NCBI GenBank assembly: GCA_000733355.1 | Contig: JNVV01000045.1 | Location: forward strand, 67,314-131,313 | From: Falciphora oryzae | Taxonomy: Eukaryota; Ascomycota; Sordariomycetes; Magnaporthales; Magnaporthaceae | Length of the DNA: 64,000 nucleotides | Direction of reading: 5' to 3' | Shown: piece after piece, positions 33,001-43,434 of the stretch | Position numbering within the stretch: the stretch's first letter is position 1 | Layout of the letters: each line of letters starts with the position of its first letter | Notes under the pieces: model-generated | What the model was told of the DNA's origin: nothing | Seen by the model: the letters and a program-made list of their open reading frames with translations, nothing else | Database searches by the model: none | Translations under genes and position numbers: made by a program

Positions 33001-33568
33001 ACAATTTTCGACGACGCCAAGGAACGGAGGGCCTGGGATGCGAAGCTGGCCTCGATGCTGACGAGACATCTGCTCCCTATTCTGGGCGGCCACCGCCGCC
33101 ACGTGCTCGTCGATGGCACACTCCGCACTAGTGCGGATGGCCATCCTTACCACACGATACTTCATCGAGCGGCTTTCGCGGGGTACGTGAGGTGCGTCGT
33201 CACCCTTGTAGGTGCGAGCTTCGACGTCAATGCGGTCATGACGGTCGATGGGAGGTCGGGCAAGGGACCGCCGCCAGAGACGCCGCTGGACAGGGCGATG
33301 TGGTCCCGTCACCATACCGAGCTGGAAAGACGAGAGATCGTATCGAAAGCAGGCAAGCTCAAGTCTTTACTATATCTCCCTCAGCCTAGGGATACTTTCG
33401 GACCCTATGTGTGTAACCCTAGCGTTCTTCTACTAACCCGTAAAAATAGGGCTGGCTGAACTGGTTAAGGACTACGACGAGATCATTACATTTCTTAGAG
33501 ATCACGGTGGACTGCAGGCTGAGGAGCTCCTCAAGTCACCCGGTTCTACCGCCATGGATATGACATAG
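30053..33568 (+). CDS. Protein kinase - ankyrin repeat fusion protein, with apparent frameshift
   Basis: Exon 1 (30053-31178) codes an active-looking kinase: VAIKTP (about 104-107), HGDVKPSN (about 214), DFG (about 237) and GTIGWRAPE. A 45-nt intron 31179-31223, with an ACTAAC branch and CTCTAG end, joins it in frame to LEHLNLQQMDPIP and an ankyrin region (exon 2, 31224 on). Ankyrin-like units include DGETALYRACLCGAYQAVMLL, SPLHWAVEFSCIEAVQALL and TALMLAVFSGHLDAAEALL. At 32880 the frame ends at TGA but continues one base over (MGAVEVILQHGAAAD), as if one C were lost. A last piece (33450-33568, LAELVKDYDEIITFLRDHGG) needs another intron whose donor I cannot fix. If the deletion is real the ankyrin tail is truncated. 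Confidence 0.78.
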
Positions 33569-34419
33569 CAGGTTACGGTATTGTTGGGCCCAGCCGAAGC
33601 CACAGCTGTGGCTGTGATCGGGAAACACGAATGTACGTGGACAGGAGGCGAGATCTATCAGATGGCCAGCCCCGCGCACCTACTCCCCGATATACCCCTA
33701 CACACCCTACCCAGGTGGCCGGTTTCGTCAGCATGAAATCTGCCTGGATGTGGCGGCAACGACAAGTCCGAAGGGGCCTAGCCACCGCCCATAAAACTTT
33801 GCATTGCCCCCTGACACACATCGTGACCCTGCGCGCCCAGCGAGTCGATGGCAAAATGATTATCATGGCGCCCTCAATACCGTCGCTTTGGCCTTGCTAT
33901 CAGTGCGATAAGGTTCCATCCACCAAACATCAGACGATGATTGTCCTCCCGTGGAGGTCTTTTTGGCCCCTGCAGCGCATCGGCGAAGGGGCGCTCATCT
34001 GAGCTCCCTCCACCGACAGTATCCCGGCCGAGCTGAAAAGAACAAACAAAAAAATGGGGGAAATAAGGCTCGCATCTCAACTTTAGCCTCCATGACACGC
34101 GGCAGCCACCGAGCAGAGGGAGCCCGGAGCTTAGCTTCAGAGCGGCGACTCGTCATCAATGTTGTCTGAACCGATTTCAGGCACCTCTATCCGAGCTTAC
34201 ATCTGATCTTGATTGGTGACTATGCGCCGCTCCGCCACCTCGTCGGGCCGCCCAGGGGCCCCGCGTCCTGAGCCGCCCCGGCATACATACCCGAGGTCGT
34301 TATTGAGATCAAATAAAGGGGCAATTGTCCGACAGATCGGTCAGCTCCCAGGGGGGCTTCGCACTATCCCATGATACCGACGTTCGTTCTCTTCCTTGGA
34401 TAGACCATCATCTGTTCCC
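33569..34419. other. Intergenic, upstream of chitinase
   Basis: No gene or repeat was recognised. The last 100 bp before the chitinase ATG carry an AATAAAGG box near 34313. Confidence 0.4.
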
Positions 34420-35936
34420 ATGAAGCTATCGTTCGTTCTGTCCCTCCTTGCCGCTTCGGCAGCAGCTGGCCTCCGTTTGCGAGACCATATCAGGCGCGCT
34501 CCCGGGGGCCATCACATTGCAAGACAAGCCAACACCAGTTGTGCCGCCACCGGAAGCTTCAACTCGACAGATGGCGGATTCCGCAGCGTCCTCTACGTTA
34601 CGAACTGGGGTATATACGGTGCCAAATTCTTGCCGCAGTACATTCCGGTAGACAGCGTGAATTTTGTCCAGTATGCTTTTGCGGACATCAGGGAAGATGG
34701 AAGCGTGTAAGTCGAATACCCCCAAGGATATCACAGGAAGCTATGCTGACGAAGACGTCAACCTAAACGCTCAGCGTCTCGTCCGACGAGTACGCCGACA
34801 CCCAAAAGATCTTCGCCAACAGCAGCGCACCCCCCGGCGGCGGCGGCGGGAGTGCCAACGGCACCAAGGACGCCTACGGCATGGTGGAGCAGCTGTACCG
34901 CCTGAAACAGGACAACCGGCACCTCAAGGTCCTCCTCTCGGTCGGCGGCTACACCTGGTCGCCCAAATTCGCCCCCGTCGCCGCTGACGCGACCAAGCGC
35001 GCGACCTTTGTCTCGACCGCCGTCAAGCTGATGGGCGATTGGGGAATGGATGGCCTCGATATCGTAGGTTGAACCTTTCTATTGCTAACCATTTTATTTC
35101 TACCTTCCCTGCACCACCCGCAACCATTAGCACCACCTAACACGCCACAGGATTGGGAGTACCCCAACACCGCAACCATGAACGCCGACAGCGTCAAGCT
35201 GCTTGCGGACCTGCGGAAGGGGCTGGACGACTACGCGGCCAAGAACGCGCCCAACTACCGCTTCATGCTGAGCCTCCCGGCGCCCGCGGGTCCGGATAAC
35301 TACAAAGCCTTCGACTTCAAGGCCATGGACGCGTCGCTGGACTTCTGGTCCGTCATGGCGTTCGACTTTGCCGGCAACTGGGACAACACGACGGGCCACC
35401 AGGCCAACGTGTTCCCGGAGCCCTCCAAGCCGCTGGCGACAAAGGCCAGCATCGACCAGGCCGTGGCCGACTACGTAAAAGGCGGCGTCTCGCCGGACAA
35501 GATCAACATCGGCCTGCCGCTGTACGGGCGCTCGTTCGACAAGACGACGGGGCTCGGCATGCCCTACACGCCGTCGACGGCCGGGTCGCTGGACGGGCAG
35601 GCCGCCATCTGGCTGTACAAGGACCTGCCGCGCGCCGGGGCGACCGTCCTGTACGACGACGCAGCCAAGGCGAGCTACACGTTCGACAACTCGACGGGGC
35701 AGCTGATCACGTACGACGACGTAAAGTCCGGGCAGTACAAGTCCCGGTACATCAAGGAGAAGGGCCTCGGGGGCGTCATGTTCTGGGAGGCGTCGCAGGA
35801 TAAGAACGACACCGACAGCCTAGTCCGCAGCATGACGGGCTGGCTGGGGAAGCTCCAGTGCTCGCAGAACCTGCTGTCGTACCCAGGGTCGCAGTATAAC
35901 AATATTCGTACCAACATGGGGAATGGAAGTGCGTGA
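34420..35936 (+). CDS. Secreted GH18 chitinase
   Basis: Exons 34420-34706, 34775-35063 and 35151-35936 join to 453 residues. The signal peptide is MKLSFVLSLLAASAAAG. The GH18 barrel runs from SVLYVTNWGIYG through LLSVGGYTWS to the catalytic signature D-G-L-D-I-D-W-E, where Glu195 is the proton donor. The second intron falls exactly inside that signature, after DGLDI. MAFDFAGNWDN, LPLYGRSF and the C-terminal GGVMFWEASQD complete the fold. It hydrolyses chitin in its own or foreign cell walls. The start at 34420 is preferred over 34396 because it begins the signal peptide. No chitin-binding domain or GPI tail is evident. Confidence 0.93.
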
Positions 35937-36605
35937 AGGGATAGATGAAGGTAGAGCCAGCGTTGAGACTTATATCGACCATGTCTAGATGTCTTCGTCG
36001 GATAATAATATCTGTTCCAGTATTAGAAGCCCGAGATGATATTAGGTAAGAGCATTTAGACCAGCTGCTCATTCATGGGAAAGACCCAATATAGCGTTGG
36101 ATTGTTTGTAGAAGTGGACGGCACAGGTTGGATCATGCCCGGCTACTAGCAGCTCCAGGGAGCGCATGATGGATATCCTTCTCTCCAAGGACGCAGGGAA
36201 AGTCAAGCCCGGGGGACCTTACACCCAAGAAAATGTCAGATACAAGTAATTCTTAGGAACGCACTAAGCGTACAACATGTAAGTTTCTCGTACGGATGTT
36301 CCAACAGGCGAGTTGCAGCAGACAGTCATGCTCTCGTTCCCTGTTTGACGAGAGTGCGATGTTGCCATCGCTTGGTTTCATTGACCCCGAAGCCCAAACA
36401 GTGCACCAATCCCAAACCCCGCCCATGTGCCCATGTTTTGTTTCTTCAATTGCAAACTCAACGCCTGCCTAACCCCCTCCGGCTCCTGCACACCCTATCC
36501 AGCGAACAGTCCTCGAACAAGAAGGCGGCTTGCTGGGAGAGCAGGCAAAGTAACCCGACAACCATATGGGTGCTCATTCACAGCACCCATACCAGGTGAT
36601 ATCCC
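35937..36605. other. Convergent intergenic region
   Basis: 3' regions of the chitinase and Hob3 genes. Nothing recognised. Confidence 0.4.
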
Positions 36606-37906
36606 TCAGACAGTCCCGCTGATGCTCAGCTCCCTAATTTCCTGAAGCACCTGCTCGACACGAGAGTCGAGGTGACCTTGAGCGTACTGCTCCCTAGTGT
36701 CGGCATCAAGGTATTGCTGTACTTGGGCCATACGGCTGTAGGCCTCGGCGCAGAACCGTAGTTGGATCTTGACAAGTGCCTCGAAGGATGGATCGAGGTA
36801 TGGCACGCGCAGGTCGATCAGTTGTGGCAGCTCAGTGCACAGCTGCTCGTTGAGCTGCTCGTACGCTGCCCTCGCCATGTCCATCTCCTTTTCAGTCCGG
36901 GGGAGTTTCGTCACGTCCTTGTCGGGCTTCTCAGCCAGCTTCTTAACTCGTGCCCTGAGCGCATCGTAGTCAAGAAGCTTGTGTCCGCGCTTCTTGATGC
37001 CTAAAGGGAAACCGTGGTTTAGCGACAGTTGGAGACGTGGTATTTGCCGGCGGTGAGACTCACATTCATTGACATCTGGGAAGTAGGAACAGAATCTGGT
37101 AATAGGCTCGAGAACTGTGGTTCTACGGAGGGTCAGCATTCGGACAAGCCGGATGCGAGTCCGCGGAAGAAGACCAACCGATAGGGACCGTCAAGCGCCT
37201 TGATCGTTTCCGCGTCAAGGTCCTCGACGGCTTGCTTGTAACTCCTGCTCACACCGTCTTTGGCTCCCGAGTCTCCGTAGAATGCGTCTATGGTCTCGGC
37301 GATCCTCATTTGTGAGGCCGTCATGGCTGCGCGCGGGGCCGAGCGCAGAAAGTGGCACGGATGTCAGAGGCTGGGACACGAATGCCACGACGCGCAGTTG
37401 GTTGGGACGATGCCTACCTCTTAGCGAGTCCAGGTATCCCTTGGCCTCCTTCTGCAAGCGATTCGATGCTGCCTCCATGGTCCGGAAGCGCCTGTGAGTC
37501 CGGTCCAGTCAGATCGTCGTCTCCAAGAGCGTGGGTGTTTGCGTGTCCGCTCGCGGGGGCGGTGCCTCGTCGTACCTCTCCTCAACCTCATAATCTCGGT
37601 CGTTCGTTTTCTCGACATGCCCTATTTTCCGATACGGGTGCCCGAGAGTCAGCTCAGAGGGTGATTTGACCAGGCGGGCCTGATGGGCTGTTTCGGTTCG
37701 TCGGCGCCCTTGGTTGGCAATCGGAGGCGGGGCATTCGCTCCGGCGGGAGTACTGACCAGTCTTCATCATGACCTGGGTGGTCGCGCGGTTCACATTCTT
37801 CTTGAAGCCTGAGCGAAGCGGATCGGTCGGTCGTCAGCGTCACGGCCTGTGAGAAGCGGCCTGGCAGACGTGGCGCGGGGCAAACTTCCTTACCTGCCCA
37901 CGACAT
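36606..37906 (-). CDS. hob3: N-BAR domain protein Hob3/Rvs161 (amphiphysin-like)
   Basis: Seven exons join to 261 residues: 37906-37894, 37808-37758, 37621-37576, 37491-37418, 37326-37179, 37122-37064 and 37000-36606. Total coding length is 786 nt with all phases consistent. The first exon is only 13 nt (MSWAG), followed by FKKNVNRATTQVMMKTG. The remainder follows the BAR family closely: EVEERRFRTMEAASNRLQ, MTASQMRIAETIDAFYG, TELPQLIDLRVPYLDPSFEA and the end ELSISGTV. Hob3/Rvs161 dimers bend membranes and act in endocytosis, actin patch dynamics and polarity, with a partner such as Rvs167. I recognise it confidently by sequence pattern. Confidence 0.95.
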
Positions 37907-38572
37907 CTTAGGCAAGATTGACGGTCGGTATTCGGGGGATAGGTTGGCGGACCAGAGTCTGCTGAGCGGAGCGGATCAGGAGCTGTTCGCGCGGTCGTCG
38001 GCGGGTTTGTTGGTGGTGGTTGATGGCGGTTGGTGCTGGTTTGAAGATTCGCAAGGTCCGACCTGGATTGTGGCAGACATGGAAATGCCAATGCGAAAGC
38101 GCAGTGACGAGGGATTGTGGCGCTGCACAGCCGCAGCGAAACGACTACGTCAGCGGGCGGAGCCACTGCCGCATGCCGCACGGGCGTCAGGCCCAATTGA
38201 ATCCAAACCAAACAGCCCGACCGCGCTAGCCGGGGAAACGCGTTTTTTTTTTTTTTCGAGTCGGCCGACATGGAAGCGCCAAGAACCCCTGGTTGCGGCT
38301 GGCAGCTGTTGTCAGCACATCGCCAGCCGAGAGTCATGGTGCGCAACACGCGAGGCAGAAAAAAAAAAAACCGATGAAACGCAGCAGGCAAACGACGAGA
38401 GACGAAGTTCGTCGAGGAATTGAGGCACACAGCATTCAATTGATGTCGTCTGCATCTAAATTTCCAAAGCCACCTAGGCAGAGGACAAGCAGCAGGCCGT
38501 GGCCGAGGAGGACTGGACATCACACCACCCTTTGACCTCCACCACCGTCGAGGCCGGTCTCCTCCATCCAAA
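37907..38572. promoter_or_regulatory. Divergent promoter of Hob3 and peptidyl-tRNA hydrolase genes
   Basis: 666 bp between two start codons, with a T run near 38245-38258 and an A run near 38361-38371. No specific factor sites are claimed. Confidence 0.45.
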
Positions 38573-39214
38573 ATGTCGCTCCCCGTCTTCAACCCTCGGC
38601 TCCTCGTGGTCAGTCTGGGCAACCCAGCGCCGCTGCACGAAACCTTCCACTCGGCCGGCCACATAGTCCTCCGCGCGATGCAGCCCCTGCTAGAAACACA
38701 GCCTCGCTTCACGTCCGACCGCTTCGGCAAGAAGACGACCGACATATCCCTGGGCGACAAGTACATGCTCGTGACCTCGCCCTGCTCCATGAACACCACT
38801 GGCCCCTGGCTGGCTCAGGCGTGGAAGCAGGCCCTGCAGGACAACCACGACCAGCGGCAACTCGGCCTCGTGCTGCTGCAGGACGAACTGGAGCTAGAGC
38901 TGGGCGACGTGCGGACAAGGACGTGGGACAGCAGCCACAAGGGCCATAACGGCATCAGGAGTTCCCAGGCGAGCCTCAAGCCCTCGGCCTACCCTGACAA
39001 CTCGAGGTGGTGGACGCGCATCCGTGTCGGCATCGGCCGACCCGCTGAGCGGGACAGGGCCAGCGTCAGCAACTACGTTCTGGGCGGGATGAGCGCATAC
39101 CAAAAGTCGCTGCTGAGGGAGAGGTCCGCGCCGGGTGTTCTGCGCTGCCTCGAGGAGCTGGAGATGCAGTGGCGACAACAGTGGGAAAAGGAGAGCCGAG
39201 CAGCAGAGCGATGA
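38573..39214 (+). CDS. Peptidyl-tRNA hydrolase, bacterial Pth1 type (probably mitochondrial)
   Basis: A single exon of 213 residues. The fold starts RLLVVSLGNPAP, where the Asn after Gly is the tRNA-contact residue, then TFHSAGH carries the catalytic His. LLQDELELELG has the catalytic Asp and KGHNGIRS the Asn loop. The ending RIRVGIGRPAER and VSNYVLG is typical. It cleaves the ester bond of peptidyl-tRNAs that drop off ribosomes; this bacterial-type enzyme in fungi generally serves mitochondria. No strong targeting peptide is visible beyond a short N-terminus. Confidence 0.88.
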   Translation: MSLPVFNPRLLVVSLGNPAPLHETFHSAGHIVLRAMQPLLETQPRFTSDRFGKKTTDISLGDKYMLVTSPCSMNTTGPWLAQAWKQALQDNHDQRQLGLVLLQDELELELGDVRTRTWDSSHKGHNGIRSSQASLKPSAYPDNSRWWTRIRVGIGRPAERDRASVSNYVLGGMSAYQKSLLRERSAPGVLRCLEELEMQWRQQWEKESRAAER

Positions 39215-42200
39215 CAAGGCGGGTGGTCATACACGCCAGCCTCGCGCTGCAAGTGTTCCTAAAGGGCCAGGGCGTGCTTACGGGCTCGTTTACCCTCAAA
39301 CCTCCTCCATGTGAGGCCCTGCTGCTCCTCCAGACGGCGGATAAACACGCTCCAGGGCGTTCCGGTGCATGCTCTCCCTCAGACACTGGCCCCGAGACGA
39401 CCCGATATCCGGTCGCCAACCATCCACATCCTGGCCGTGGCACGGCCACGTTGAGGTCACATTTGTGATGCTCAAATTCCAGATAGCCTCGCTACGGGGT
39501 GGATGGGACGTCGAGACTATCGGGATGAGGACCTCAATTCTCCATTGCCTGCTACCGCTGGGCATGTTTTCCATGTTCAAGATGTTGTCGACATGGAAGG
39601 GAAATGTCAGGAAGTTAGCACAGCACTACGCTAATCCAAATCCAAATCCATTCCCGCATACTGCCCACGACCACTATCCCCCTGTATCTCGGCTACAATT
39701 TTCATGCTGATTTCTACTAGACACTGCTGAGTCTCTTGTCTCACCCTCACGCATTCCTGATGCATGCTTCAGCGAGAACAACCAACCATAGCCTTGCGGC
39801 TTCAGCCCCCCGAGATAGGTATGCCCCTACAGGAGCTCAATGGCACATGCAAGGGTGCAGCAGAACAACACTAGCGCCTAGCAAGAGCCAGTACCTGCGG
39901 TCACCTGCGCAGTGGGACCTGCGACCATCCGTGGTCGATCACTAGGGGTTGAGCTAATACCAGTTGGGTGTTGTATGGTTACATGGTATCATGCAACCAA
40001 CACGCCTGGACGACTGAGACACACCCAGTCCGTCACGGCAACACGAGAAGCAAAACAAGGAGATGCCAAGGCACATGGAAGGTCTGGATACTATGATGCG
40101 AGCACACAGACCCTTACAACATCTGAGCGTTAAACCCCAGGGTATCGAGGGAGCCAGGGAGATGGTCCGCTAGACGGGAGGTTCTGCAGGTTTCTGCAGA
40201 AGAACATTTCCAGATGCTCTCTATCCAACCCACGCCGGTCAGCAAGCAAGAGCCGCAGGTATGTCAGACACGGAATGGGCGTGTGAAGTCTGGGGAATCT
40301 GCAGTGCGGGCAGGACCGTCGTCACAATGCCGTCTCGGCGAAGGGGGTCATATCCTAATCTCATGAGGCCAAAGAGTCGCTTCTTCGCACCCCTGATATG
40401 GTGTCGACCTAACGTTCATTACTGCATTCTTGGGAGCGACCCTCGTCTGAAACACGTTATGTGCGCCCAGCAGCCCCCATGACTACCACAATGTTTCTCT
40501 GGCTTTTTTGTCTTGGGAAAAGTGTGATTTTTGCTGGGCGAAGCCCGATGCTTGGCCGTGGCGGCGATGGTCGGGACAACGGCCAGGAGCCTCGCGCTGG
40601 CTCGGCCGATGGAAGCGAGTAGCCCTATCAGCGACAACACACAGACAGAGACAAGCACATTCCCGATTCGAAACAGAGTGGGTGTCGTCTGTGCAGCCCG
40701 ACGGATGTAAGCGAGAGGACAATCGAGGAGTTGTCGTTTAGGGCGAGCGCGCCGAGAGATAAGGAACATGACGCTCTGCCCCGTGGGCCAATGGCGGGCC
40801 TCGGAGCGAGTTGCATCCAATTAGGGGGCGTCCAGGGGCTTAATTGGACGCGATAAGCACGCTCGGAGCGGCTGACGCCAAGGCGGACAGGACGCTCGCT
40901 AGCAGCCGCGCCCCTCCCTGGGGCTCTGGAGGGCGGCCGTTTTTGCTGGGGGAGGGAAGCACGGGGAAGACCAGGTGGTGTGCGCCATCTTCAGCCCGAC
41001 GATAATGGAGTCATGGGGAATCACGGACGACGCCACAAAAAAACCAATATCTCTGGCCAGCGAGGAGTCGGTGTGCGCAACCGCCCCGCGACCTTTTGTC
41101 CGTCCCACGAAGTGTTTGGGCCCGGCGTCTTGGGACCTGTCTTGGAAAGTGGAGCCCAGATAAGCTTCTCCATCCAAGACCTCGCCGTAATGGTAATTTG
41201 TGGGATTATCTAGGATGCCCTGGGCTGTCTCTGAGGCAGCTATCCGTGTTGACGTGTAAGCCATCAACGACTGCTACATGGAGACCAAAATGGGCCACCT
41301 GTGCTAGCATTGCATGTCGACGCTGCGCCCACATGCACGTTGGCTCCTGCGAGTTCCACCCTCCTTTCTACCCACATTACATTGCAGGATAGGTCCCCAC
41401 CTGGGTGCCTGGCTGCTGGGCTGAAGTGTCATGGTGCTGTGCAGCCTGTACTCCCCGGATAGCACGGATCCATCGAATATGGTGTCCGTCGACAGATAGA
41501 CCTCGTCGGCCGTTGAAGCCAATATTTCTCCACTATCCGATTAACCTTGTGCTCGACAAAGGACATCGGGCACGGACAGACCGCCGTTGCTATCAGTGCC
41601 AGGCTGACATTTTTTTGCCCCTTCGAGCGTTGTTTTTCTATTTTGCTCCCCGTTGTTGCAGCAGAGTCCAGCTCGTGGTCGTTCAGCTCGATCCTTTGAG
41701 TACCCCCACACCCTCTCGGACTCCCAAGAAATTCCAAGACTTTAGGGTCGGCTTGTAGTGACGGGGAGAGACAGCTGCCGCGTCCCAAAGCCCTTGCAGC
41801 GAGCCCTGCCGTCTTGCTGATTGTTGATCCGTCTGCTTATTAGCATAGGGAATTACATACGAGCCCCCCTGCGGCGGCGTCTATTCGCTATGTCAAACAA
41901 GCAAGAATTAATCCGAATGCGCCGGGGTGTCAACCAACATGCTTGGCCAGGGCGCATTCAATTAACGCATGCGACGATGAGACGGCGAACGGAACGTCGT
42001 TGTGCGGGAGAAGGGTTATCGAAGGAACCAGCCCCCTCTCGGCTAGCGGCCAATGACGCTCCAACGCGGCGCATGTTGGCCAGGTGCCTGTCTGGACTCC
42101 TTGTCTTTATTGCTGTACACGTCGTATTTGCCGGGCGGATGTAGCCTCCGTGCCGGAAAAGCATCGCCTGATTGTTGGCACTGAGCCACGGGGCGGTCGC

Positions 42201-43434
42201 TGGTTGAGTTCCTTGGAGCGTCGACCTGGCTGCGTCCCCCGCATACATATTCGCCGGCTGGAATCCGAGATCGGGAGGATACGCCCGTGTGCTCTCGACA
42301 TGACTGCCGTCTACCTACGCCTCCGTACACCCGGAAAACGGAGACTGGAGGCATTCCACACATTGTCTCCGCTATGGAAGCTGGAGAAGGACAAGACGAA
42401 AAATCCAGCACGCTGCGTCCTCCTCGCCCGGATCGGTCCCACGCCAAGAGGATTTCCCGATTCGGCGAAAAAGTAATTGGAGGGATCGCTCCTGATTGGC
42501 CGAATCCTTATCTAGGGATCCAGCCCACTGTCTTGGCGGGGTCTTGGCGGGTCGATACCTTCTCATCCTGTCTTTGGCTCTGCGTGCTTGTGATATGCGA
42601 GATGGCGCTTGGTGCGAGGGAGCTCCCACGAGCAGATGTGTCTGGTCCTCGTACCAGTCGCCGCACTAACGCGCGGATGGATGACCCGACGTCAAGGAGC
42701 CAACGACGCCTCGTTTGCTCGGCCTGCGTTTTGGCGTCCTGTCCGCCCTGCTCGTCCGGCGCGGCGCGGGATTCTCGAGACGGGTAGTTATCTGCTCGAG
42801 GCCCGTTCCTCCGACTAACTGCCATTCATTGAAAGCAAGCGGCCAAGATACCGATTGTCACCCACGAAAAGAGCCCCAGTCGGGCGTTGGCATTGGCATG
42901 GGCCCTGGGCTCACAGGACGTGGGTCGGCGGCGTGGGACCACACCAATGTCCCCGATCGTCCCAAACAGCGGCTGGGCGCGCGAGGGTCGCATGCATTTC
43001 ATGTACGAAATTGGTCCCTGGGCCGGCTTGTCGGGCGATAACCGGACATGAGCGGCCAAGCTGCCTGTCCTAGCCTAACCTAAAGGGGCCCCTACTCTAC
43101 ATGCGAGGTACATGCCTTTCCACGAGGGCTGGTCCCCTTCCGGGCGAGCGTATTTATCCTCCTCTGTCCCCGGCGTGATCCTTGCCTACCGTGCTCTCCT
43201 TCTCCTTTCTGTTCTGTGTGTTGGGTTTCTGGGTTGCGTCTTTCCTTTTCTTTTTTCCCCGTCGGTCTCCTGGTTAGCTTTAAAAAGCAACCGACGCTAC
43301 CAACACTCGACAGGAAGCAAGCACGCGACCCTGGCTCACGCCGCTGCCGAGACGCCAGACACGCCAGACAAACAGACTTCCGTGGCAGCAGCGAGACTCG
43401 AGTGACCTAGAGCTCGGAAGAGCCCAGACTCATC
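39215..43434 (+). other. 4.2-kb gene-free interval with GATA motifs upstream of the ammonium transporter
   Basis: No coding region with family or codon support was found. The part near the transporter carries GATA motifs: AGATAAG in inverse at 42507-42513, AGATAA in inverse at 42788-42793, CGATAA at 43036-43041 and GGATAA in inverse at 43154-43159. These fit the HGATAR sites bound by AreA/NIT2-type nitrogen regulators, which is inference. A pyrimidine-rich tract precedes the gene (43194-43265). Simple CCAAAT repeats lie near 39635-39655. The rest is unassigned; a long untranslated or noncoding transcript is possible. Confidence 0.5.
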
